Source: Chloroflexota bacterium (GTDB lineage Bacteria > Chloroflexota > Anaerolineae > B4-G1). From it: 64,000 nt of DNA. Under the pieces are notes generated by a model that was not told where the DNA came from, made no database searches, and was given only the letters and a program-made list of their open reading frames with translations. Location: assembly GCA_024232355.1 (NCBI GenBank), contig JAAEPW010000967.1:62001-126000 (forward strand), given 5' to 3'. Made by a program: the position numbers and the translations under genes. Below are positions 23,320 through 35,300 of the stretch, in pieces; the stretch's first letter is position 1, and the number at the start of each line of letters is the position of its first letter.

Positions 23320-26300
23320 ATGAAATACAAAAGCCTTACATTAACAACTATCATCACCATGCTCATCAACTTGGTCGGAGCGGGTCTAGCGCCAATGCCA
23401 GCCGCCGCTGCGCTATCAACCACGTCGGGTTTGGAAGCCCACGCTTCTTCTTCATACGATGTAGTGCCCTCCTGGTTCGCCGCGACTGCCGATTCTGCCC
23501 CAAAATCCGCCCTGCCCACGTGGTTCACCGGCGGAACAGCCGCTAGAGTTTCTTCCGCGCCACCCGAACGGGTTCTACCTGTCAAACAGATGCCGTCCGT
23601 CTCCAGTCGCGATGTGTTGGCCGCGCCATTGCCGAGGCCACTGACAAATCCCATTCCTCAACTGTCGATAGAGGTTGAGGCTCCCGCGAATGTCAGTGAA
23701 GGAGATGAGGCCGTGGGCGGTAATTTCTACACCGTCACGGTGCGCAACAACAGCCCTTCAGTATCGGCTCTCAACTTTTACATCACCGCAACCATCCCAA
23801 TGACCGGATTTACCTACATTGATGGTTCGGCCGATTTTACAAGTGTGATCTCTGGCGTGCAGTTCGTGGTCGATACTCCCGTTGGTAAGGTAGTGACCTG
23901 GCGGCCCATCCCCTCCAGCTTTGATCTACTCCCCGGCGACGTTGTGGTCTTGACCTTTAAGATGCAGACCGATGGCACAGCAGTTTCCGGGCAGAGACTG
24001 GATGTGAACGCCGTTTATGAAAATCCGGCAGACACACAAGAAAGCCTCAACGCTGGGCAAAATGTTCGCGTGGGGCGAGGTAACCTGGTAATCAGTAAAA
24101 GCCCATCTATTCGAGACGCTACGCTGGGCGACGAGGTGTCCTGGGAAATTATTGTCGCCAACACTGGACTGGGCGATGTCTATACGACGACGATTACGGA
24201 CACCTTTGGCATAGGATACATCAACACCGATGACGGCGAATTGACCACCATCCCGCTGCTGAGCATTGGCGAGCGCCGCTCATTCAATGTCACGGCGACG
24301 GTCAATTCTTGCACCGACCTGACCAACATTGCCGAGGCATCCTGGAGTATCGGCAATGAGCCGAACCGTGAAGGTCAAGTGCTGGGCACAAGCGCCCACC
24401 CTGTTTCTGATACCACCGACGTCGCCTATCTTTTGGAGACCCCGAATGTAAGCATTGCGGCTACAGGCGACATTAATATAGGCTACTGCGGCACGCCGGT
24501 CGCGCATGCAATTGTGGTCACGGTCAGTAACGTCGCTGGGGCCGGCGCCGCGGCAGATTTTGTTCTGGTCAGCGACATGGATCCAAGTTATTCCGTCGGT
24601 GCGGTTGACTCTAACTGGACATATAACAACGGTATTTTCACCTTGACCGCCAACAGCGGCGTATTGGCCGCCGGAAATGAAATGGCGCTCTCTTTTATGG
24701 TTACACCCCCGCTTGATGTATGCGGCGGCGCTTTTAGCCAAAACATTAATTTTGAGGCACGATACAGCAACGGTTGCAACCTCGATTATACCGGCCCCTC
24801 CACCAGTGTCTCTTATGATTATGCCACCGGGAGCGATGCCGAACCCACTTTGAGCGTTGCCAAAACAGTGGATGATGAGGTCACTTTTACCGACGATACA
24901 GCCGTGTTTACGATCAGTTTCACGGCAGAGAACGGAGACAACATTGACGGGGACATTCTTATCACTGATAGTATCCCCACCGCTTTTACCAACACGACCA
25001 TTATTAACACGTCTGATGGTTCTACCAGCATTGTGGACAATCAACTTGTTTGGACAATCCCGTCCTCCCCTGGCAATATAAGTGGTACGCTCTCTTTTTC
25101 GGTCACAGTTGTAGACGCCGATGGTGTGTGCGGTGCTAACACTACGGTGTATAATACTGTGGATGCCTTTGCCGAAACCGACTGCGCCAGTTGTGACCCT
25201 CTCACAAGCACCGCCTCGGTAGATGTGATTATTCAAAATTCGCCCACCGGGGAGCCGGGCGGCGGCATTTCTTCTCACGCCGAAGTGTGCGGCGATAATT
25301 TCACCATCACCAACACCTATCAAATTTCAATCACCAGTTGGAGCGGCATTATCTTTACCGATACGCTGGGCACGCGCGATGTGCCCGCCGGCAGTCTCGC
25401 TTACGTTGCCAGCACACTGTCGGTCATTGTCAATGGCGTTGATAGAATCGGTGACGTTACTATCGTTCAAACTTTACCCCAACTAGTTGTAGATTTGGGT
25501 GGCATAGGCGCTCCTACGGGAATAGTCACCGTCACCATCAGCTATGATATTGACCCCGATGAAGATTTTTTGGAGAGTCAGGCACAGCAAAGAATATTCA
25601 ACTGGTCCGAGTTTCACGTTCCCGGTTCCGGCAGCGGTGCTTGCACCGGCGACGATACCTTTTATCAAGGAGTGTGGATAGACCTACAACGCGCCGATTT
25701 GCAAATAGATATCTCGCCCCAAAGCTTTGACGGCTGCCAGACGGTTCCCGTAACCCTTACCGTATCCGATCCTGATTTTGTTTCCGAGGGGTTGACGGCG
25801 ACCAACGTAATCGTCACATTCCAGGCCGCAGCTGGCGAACTTGCTACTATCAATATCGGCGCAATGAACTATGGCGCCGGCTTTGCGGGCGGCCCAACCA
25901 GTGGCCCAATACTCAGTGGCACAGATACCCTGGTCTGGACCTTTGACAACGGTTTTGCGCCGGGCGCTATCTCGGGCACCATCTCTTTTGAGATGCAGCG
26001 TGGCTGCGGCAATACAACCCTCAGTTCCACTGTGACGTTCGCTGATCGTTGCAGCATCAATCACACCAATAGCGGCGGCGTTGCCCAACCACCCCGCACG
26101 CCTGACCTGGTGCTGTTTGTCACCCCCGACACCTATATGGTCAACGAGAAAACTGCTCGCTGGCGCGCTTACGTGACCAACGTTGGCGACGCGACAGCCG
26201 TCACCGCTACCCTGCAAAACATTTTTGGAGCGGGTTTTCAGTTTATCACTCAAACGACAAACATGACGAGCAATCTCACCCTGCTCAACCCCGCTCCTTT

Positions 26301-29300
26301 TACTCCCGACGAGGATATCGTTTGGCAAATCACCGATCTTGCCCCCGGCGAGCAAATGAGAATAGACATTTACGCCCGCGTGGTCAGTTGCGGGGATGTG
26401 GAAGCAACTGTGAGATTGAACTCGGACTGCCTGGGATTTGACTGTTCGGCGCCTCAAGAAAAAGTCCTGAATTTTATTCAGCCCGTACCCGAGATTCGTT
26501 CCTCAAATGACCAATCCGCCGACTTGCCGCTTTGCTCCACGGGCGAGGTACTGCTGCGGGTCAAAAACGCCGCTGTTTCGGTGCACATGTACAATACGAT
26601 CGTTTCAGAAACGATCACCTCACTGAGCTATATTTCTGGCTCAACCAGGATGACTGTCACGGACAAGTATGGAGACCCCATTCCGGAATTGAGCAATATA
26701 GCCTTTGAACCAGTCACTTCCACTGTCCCCGACGGCGAGCTGCTTGTTTGGAGAGTGGATAAAGGTAGCCCGGAACTTTCTCAGACGCTGGTCTTTACTG
26801 ACCGCGGCCCCGAAGAAACGATCGACATTCATTTTATGGTCCAAACCGGTTGCGACACACCCGATTCAAACAAAGTGCAGGCCACAGCCGCCGCGCACGA
26901 ACCATGTGGCAACTTTTTCTTCCGCGACGAGAGTGCAGAGACATTAGACTCGGTCGAACCCGAGATCACGTTGATCAAAGAGGCACGCAATGCGACCCAG
27001 GGCGACTCGAATTATGCACAAGTGGTATATGGTGAGCCGGGCAATGAAATCGAGTGGCGGGTGACCGCGGTCAATGCAGTCGGCGCGTTCATTGCCCATA
27101 ACGTGGTCGTCACCGATACTTTACCACCGGAAATAGATCTTACATCTGTTTTTAGCCACGTCACTACCGGTACGGCCAGTCTCGCAGGCAATATTGTAAG
27201 GTGGGTCATTGGCGACCTGCCCGCCAACAACGTAAACCAAACCATGTTCTTGACGACGACGATCAAGACAAGTGGGGTAACCTGTTCCGTAGAGGGCGTC
27301 AATAGGGCCAAGCTAACTTATGGCTGCGATGATAACTGCGTGGTAGTGCCGCCTTTGAGCGCAGAGGCGATATTGAGAAAGTTACCAAACTTTGCCATTG
27401 AAATTCCGACTGCTACCAGTTTAAACCTCTGCGGCGGCCCCTTGACGATTACGTTGGATAACAATGGCTCGACAGCCCATTATGTGGTTGTCACCGATAC
27501 GCTGCCGCTTGAATATGTGTACGATTCGTCTATTAGTATGCCACCAGGAGCAACTGTTTCTCCTACATCTGGGTCCAATGTGCTTGTTTGGGAATGGATT
27601 AGTTTGACTCACGGCATCCATGACATTGTCTTTAACGTTCGCCAGAATGCTACGAGCGGCGTCTGCTCGTCCGAGGCAACGTTAGAAAATCAGGTTCAAA
27701 CAAAGTACCAGAACAGCGACTTTTGTGTTGACCCTATCACTTCTACCACCAGCCCCACCAGCAGCGTCGAGTTTATGTACCTGGAAATTGACAAATCCCC
27801 CGAGTACCAGGTGGTAGGGGTAGGCGAGACTGTGACCTGGACAGTTGTGGTCACCAACCCCAGCCCTGGCGACATGTTCAACTTGATCGTGACCGATACC
27901 GCCGGCACCCAATATGAAAATCTAAGCGAGGTCAGTAATTCTACCGGTGTAATTTCTAACCCTATCAGTCCAAATATGGTTACCTGGAACATTACGGTGA
28001 CGGCTGGCCAAACCTGGGCAGTGACGCTCACTGCTATTTTGACCGAAACCGGTACGAACGATAACCGGGCCGAACTTTACTCCAAATGTTCGTCGGGTTG
28101 TGAACCGGAAATCATCTCTGATACGGCGTATGTCAGCTTGCTGAACAACTTTGACAAACTTCCCCAGGTTCAAACTGGCACCATCGGCAGTTTGGTTTTC
28201 TTTAACCTGGAAGCGACGCTGTCAGATTTTAATGGGTACTATGAAAACATTGTCATCACAGATGCCCTGCCTGTGGGGCTGGGTTATGTCTCATCGGTGT
28301 TGACCTATACGGTTGATATTGATACCGGTATAGGCGGCCCTACCCAAACTGTTACAACTGCACCTTTGCCTAACCCCGGACAGTACAACTCTGGTGACGT
28401 GGTATGGAGTTTAGGGGATTTACCCGGCAGTATTGAAATAAATGGCATCATCACCGCCGTCATTCAAGACGAACTCGCAAGCTATGACGACGCTCGCTTG
28501 GTCAACGAGTTCCAGATGGCCTACGTGCAAGACGGAGGCAATCACATCTTTACCACCACGGCGAACGTGGACGTAGTAGAGCCAGTCATGCACATTGGCA
28601 AGAGTTATGTGACGCCAGAACCGTGCGGTGCGACGTTGCTTGCGGATAGCTTTAATGTACCTGATACCTCCCTGGGAACAGTGGGGAATTGGGCACGCAC
28701 TAGCGGCGATGCGGCGGTTCAGGATGGAATGTTACGACTGTTCAACAGCGGTGACGTACAAAACCCGACCGTGTTCTCTGATTTCAGTATAAGCTTTATG
28801 GCTCGCAAAAATGACAATATCACCAGCGGCACTGATCCTCGCCTGCTCATCCAATTCCGTCGACAAAGTTCGGGTCGTTACAACCTCGAATGGCAGCCAG
28901 ACGGAGACCTGCGATTGTACCGTAGTAGTGGTAGCGGGGCGTTTGGTGGCACCGAGATCCAAGGTCTGTTACCTGAGCGATGGTACCATTTTGAGATTCG
29001 GGCACAAGGGAATCGCATCCAAGTCTACGTGGATGGGCAGCAGGTATTTGATGATACCGATGACAATTTCCAAAGTGGTGTCATCCAGATTCGCACTACT
29101 GCTGACAGCGACTTTTATATAGATGACATCCTCGTCACCCGCTTTGGCGAGGCAGGCTGCATCGTTGCCGGGAACGACCTCGTCACCTATACCCTCGCCA
29201 TCTCTAACCAGGCCCAACTGCCCGGCCACAACCTGGTCATCACCGATGCTCTCCCCAATTGGATGAGCCTGGTCACGTACACGATGGATAGCAACGACCC

Positions 29301-32300
29301 AAGCAACCCGGCAATAGTCACCGAGCCGTCTCCCGGTGATGATGGCACCCTCGTCTGGTCTGTGGACCATCTGACGCCCACGGCACCCTTTGACCCGCTG
29401 AACCACACCGCCATCACCCTCACCGTCGTCCTGCGCGTCGCCGACAATGTCCCGGCCAACACTATCCTGCCCAACCAGGCGTCGCTGGACTATACTGCCT
29501 GGCCTGCGGGGCCGGAGGCGGGAGAAGAGCGCGAATACAGCGGCGGCTCACACTCTACCGCCGTGCGCACCATCGACGGCGAGATCGGCGATTACGTCTG
29601 GGTGGACGAAGACATCGACGGCATCCAAGACGGCGGCGAGACCCCCATCCCATTCGTCGTCGTGGACCTGTACAACAGCACCACCGGAGCCTTTATCACC
29701 ACGACTACCACCGACGGCGGCGGCCTCTACCTGTTCGAGAACCTACCGCTGAACAAATCCTACACCGTGCAACTCTCGCAGACCAACTTTAGCCCCGGCG
29801 GCGTGCTCTATGCTTACACAGCGACGCTCCTCCACCAGGGAGCAAGCGGTACTGACTCGAACGCCGACCCCACCGCCACCTTTAACGGCTCCGGCTACGC
29901 CGTCACCACCACCCTCACCTTCTCCCCGCTCATCACCCAAGACCTCACCCTCGACTTTGGCTTTTACGCCGGACGCATTGGCGATTACGTCTGGATAGAC
30001 GAAAACCTCAACGGCACCCAGGATGGTGGCAGCGAGACGCCCATCCAATCCGTCATCGTGGATCTGTACGACAGCAATAGTGGGAACTTTATCACTACGA
30101 CCACCACCAACCCCAGCGGCCTCTACCTGTTCGAGAACCTGCCGCTGAACGTATCCTACACCGTGCAACTCTCGCAGACCAACTTTGACCCAGGCGGCGC
30201 GCTCTATGCTTACACCGCCACCCTCTTGGGCGGCATGCCCTTTGTCAACACCGACTCGAACGCCGATCCCACCGCTCTCTTTAATAGCTCCGGCTATGCC
30301 GTCACTACCACCCTCACCACCCTCATCACCGAGGACCTGACCCTCGACTTTGGCTTTTATCGTATGGACCTGGGCGACCTGCCCGAAGGCCCCTACCCAA
30401 CCACCCTGGCCCAGAACGGCGCGCGCCACATCATCCTGCCCGCCGATAACCCCACCCTCGGCGCGACCGTGGACGCCGAATTGAACGGACGGCCAAACGA
30501 GACCGCCACCGGCGACGACAACGCCGATGCGCCCGACGACGAAGATGGGGTGCGGTTGAACTCGCAACTTGTCGCCGGACAGATAGCCACCTTTACCATC
30601 ACCGGCACCAATGTCATCAGCAATCCAGTCCTCAACGCCTGGATCGACTTTGACGGCGACAGCGATTTCGACGACCTCGGCGAACAAATCTTTACCGACA
30701 CGGTACTGGCCTTGGGAGCCAACGTACTGAACATCAACGTACCTCCGGTGCTGTTGAGCGACACCCTCAACAGCCGCTTCCGCTACAGCACCGATGCTGG
30801 CCTCACCATCACCGGCCAAGCCAGCGATGGTGAGATCGAAGATCACCAATTCTTCCCCACCCGCATGGACCTGGGCGACCTTCCCGAAGGCCCGTACCTG
30901 ACCACGTTCTCCCAAGATGGTGCGCGTCACGTCATCCTGCCCGCAAGTAACCCCACCCTCGGCGCGACCGTGGACGACGAAGTCGACGGCCAGCCTAGCA
31001 GCGACGCCTCCGGCGACGACGCCACCGGTGTACTCGACGACGAGGACGGCGTGCGGCTCGAATCCCTTATCCTATCCGGGCAGACGGCGACGATGACCAT
31101 CACCGGGACCAACGTGATCAGCGCCCACCTGAATGCCTGGATCGATTTCAACGGCAACGGTATACTGACCGATCCCGGAGACCAAATTTTTAGCGACGCC
31201 ACCCTGGACGTGGGAGCCAACATACTGACCTTTAGCGTGCCAGCCGTGGTATTGAGCGACACCCTCAACAGCCGCTTCCGCTACAGCACCGATGGAGGTC
31301 TCATCCCCACCGGTGAGGCCAGCGACGGCGAGATCGAAGATCACCAGTTCACACCGAGCCGGGCTGACTTTGGCGACCTGCCCGAAAGCCCGTACCCCAC
31401 CACCCTGGCACAGAACGGCCCGTGGCACATCATCCTACCCACGAACAATCCGATCCTCGGCGCGATCGTAGACGCCGAAATCGACGGCCAACCAAACGGA
31501 ACCGCCACCGGCGATGATACCCTCGATGCACCTGACGACGAAGACGGCGTGCGGCTCGAATCCCCCATCATCGCCGGGCAGATTGCGACTATGACCATCA
31601 CCGGAACAAACGCCAGCAGCGCGTTTCTCAACGCCTGGATCGACTTTGACGGCGACGGCGACCTGAGCGGCCTTGGCGAGCAAATCTTTATCAACACGGC
31701 CCTGACCACAGGAACCAACGTGCTGACCTTTAGCGTACCGGCGATCATATTGAGCGACACCCTCAACAGCCGCTTCCGCTACAGCACCATCGGCGGCCTC
31801 ACGCCCACCGGTCAGGCCAGCGACGGCGAGATCGAAGACCACCAATTCGCCCCCACCCGGCGCGACTTGGGCGACTTGCCAGACGGCTTGTACCCGACCA
31901 CCCTGGCCCAAGACGGCGCGCGCCACATCATCCTGGACGCGAACAACCCCACCCTCGGCGCGAGCGTGGACGACGAAGCGGACGGCCAGCCAAACATCAC
32001 CGCCACCGGCGACGACGCCGCCCGCATCCCCGACGACGAGGATGGCATGCGGCTCGAATCCATCATCGTCGCCGGGCAGATCGCGACCATGACCATCACC
32101 GGGACAAACGTGACAAGTGCAGTCCTTAACGCTTGGATCGACTTTGACGGCGACGGCGACCTGAGTGGCCTTGGCGAGCAAATCTTTATCAACACGGCCC
32201 TGACCACAGGAACCAACGTTCTGACCTTTAGCGTGCCGATGGTCGTGTTGAGCGACACCCTCAACAGCCGCTTCCGCTACAGCACCGACACCGGCCTTGC

Positions 32301-35300
32301 CATCATCGGCGAGGCCAGCGACGGCGAAATCGAGGATCACCAATTCCACCCGTTCCCGTTGGATATGGGCGACCTACCCGAAGGCCCCTACCCAACCACG
32401 TTGCCCCAGGACGGCGCGCGTCACATGATCCTGCCCCTGGCTAACCCCACCCTTGGTGCAACCGTGGACGACGAAATCGATGGACAGCCCAGCAGCGACG
32501 CCACCGGCGACGACCTCGCTGGTGCGACCGACGACGAGGACGGCGTGCGGCTCGAATCCCCCATCATCGCCGGGCAGATTGCGACCATGACCATCACCGG
32601 AACGAACGTCAGTGGCGCATACCTGAACGCCTGGATCGACTTTGACGGCGATGGCATCCTGACCGGCCTTGGCGAGCAAATCTTTGTCAACACGGCCCTG
32701 ACCACGGGAACCAACGTACTGACCTTTGGCGTGCCTTCGGTGACGTTGAGCGACACCCTCAACAGCCGCTTCCGCTACAGCACCAACGGCGGCCTCACAC
32801 CCACGGGACTGGCCAGCGACGGTGAGATTGAAGATCACCAGTTCGCGCCCACTCGGGCCGATTATGGCGACCTGCCCGAAGGCCCGTACCCAACCACCCT
32901 AGCCCAGAACGGTGCGCATCACATCATCTTACCTGTGAACAACCCCACCCTTGGCGCGACAGTGGATGACGAAGTGGACGGTCAGCCCAGTATCAACGCC
33001 ACTGGCGACGACGTCTCCGGTACACCCGACGACGAGGACGGCGTGCGGCTCGAATCCCCCATCATCTCTGGGCAGACGGCAACCATGACCATTAGTGGGA
33101 CCAATGCCAGCGGCGCTGTCCTCAATGCCTGGATCGACTTTAACGGCAATGGCAGCTTGACCGATCCCGGAGACCAAATATTCACCGACACGACCCTGGT
33201 CGAAGGAACCAACGTACTGACCTTTAGCGTACCGGCGATCATATTGAGCGACACGCTCAACAGCCGCTTCCGCTACAGCACCATCCCCGGCCTCACGCCC
33301 ACTGGGCAGGCCAGCGACGGTGAGATCGAGGACTATCAATTCAGCTCGATTTTGCGGGACTATGGCGACTTGCCCGAGGGTCCGTACCCAGTCACGCTAG
33401 CCCAAAACGGCGCGCGCCACATCATCCTGCCCGTGAGCAACCCCACCCTCGGCGCGACCGTGGATCACGAAGAGGACGGCCAGCCCAGCGCCACCGCCAC
33501 CGGCGACGACATCTCCGGCACACCCGACGACGAAGACGGTGTGCGGCTCGAAACACCCATCATTGCCGGGCAGATCGCGACGATGACTATCACCGGAACC
33601 AACACCAGCGGCGCTTATTTGAACGCCTGGATCGACTTTAATGGCAACGGCGACCTCGACGACGCCGGGGAGCAGATATTCACCGACCAGACCCTGGCCG
33701 AAGGAGCCAACGTACTGGCCTTTAACGTGCCGCTGGTCGTGTTGAGCAATACCCTGAACAGCCGCTTCCGCTACAGCACCAACACCGGTATCACCATCAC
33801 CGGCGAGACCAGCGACGGCGAGATCGAGGATCACCAGTTCGCCCCCACCCGGACGGACTTGGGCGACCTGCCAGAAGGCCCGTACCCAACCAGCCTGGCC
33901 CAGAACGGCCCATGGCACATCATCCTGGACGCGAGCAACCCCACCCTCGGCGCGACCGTAGACGCCGAGATAGACGGTCAGCCCAGCGCTACCGCCACCG
34001 ACGATGACGCATCCGGCGTGCCCGACGATGAGGACGGCGTGCGGCTCAAAACACCCATCGTCGCGGGGCAAATAGCAACGATGACTATCACGGGAACCAA
34101 CGCCAGCGGCGCTGTCTTGAACGCCTGGATCGACTTTAACGGCAATGGCAGCTTGACCGATCCCGGAGACCAAATTTTCACCGATACGACGCTGGCCGAA
34201 GGAGCCAACGTGCTGGCCTTTAACGTGCCATTGGTGGTGTTGAGCAACACCCTGAACAGCCGCTTCCGCTACAGCACTATCACTGGCCTCACACCCACCG
34301 GATCAGCCATCGACGGCGAGATCGAGGACCACCAATTCGCCCCGACCCGGACGGACTTGGGCGACTTGGAGGAACCCCCGTACCCAACCACGTTGGCTCA
34401 GAACGGTGCGCGCCACCTCATCCTGCCCGCAAACAACCCCACCCTCGGTGCGACCGTAGACGACGAAGTGGACGGTCAGCCAAATAGCACTGCCACCGGC
34501 GACGATGATTCCAGTACACCCGACGACGAAGACGGTGTGCGGCTCGAAACGCCCCTCATCTCTGGGCAGCCAGCGACTATGATCATCACTGGAACCAACA
34601 CCAGCGGCGCTTATCTGAACGCCTGGATCGACTTTAACGGCAACGGCACCCTCGACGATGCTGGAGAGCAGATATTCACCGACACGACGTTGTCTGAAGG
34701 AGCCAACGTATTGGTCATCAACGTACCATTGGTGGTGTTGAGTCACACTCTCAACAGCCGCTTCCGCTACAGCACCGTTCCCAGTCTCACCATCACCGGC
34801 TATGCCACCGATGGCGAGATCGAGGATCACCAGTTCGCTCCGTTCCCACGAGATTTTGGCGACCTGGAAGAACTCCCCTATCCGACCACCCTAGCCCATA
34901 ACGGCGCGCGGCACATCGTCTTGCCCGTGGACAACCCAACCCTCGGCGCGATTGTGGACACCGAGATAGACGGTCAGCCCAGCGGCAACGCCACTGACGA
35001 CGACGACTCTGGCACATCCGACGACGAGGACGGTGTGCGGCTCGAAACGCCCCTCATCTCTGGGCAACCAGCGACTACGACCATCACCGCCACCAACGCC
35101 AGCGGCGCATACCTGAACGCCTGGATCGATTTCAACGGCAACGGCACCCTCGACAACACCGGGGAACAGATATTCACCAACCAGACACTGTCCGAGGGAG
35201 CCAACGTGCTGGTCATCAATGTACCGGCAGTTGTTCTGAGCCAGACCCTCAACAGTCGCTTCCGCTATAGCACCGTCCCCAGCCTGACCATCATTGGCGA

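Noticed and set aside
24280..26457. Minus-strand frames of 250-350 codons opposite the N-terminal part of the giant gene.
   Set aside because: Shadows of a clear plus-strand DUF11 protein; no start signals and low-complexity Gly/Val/Arg composition.
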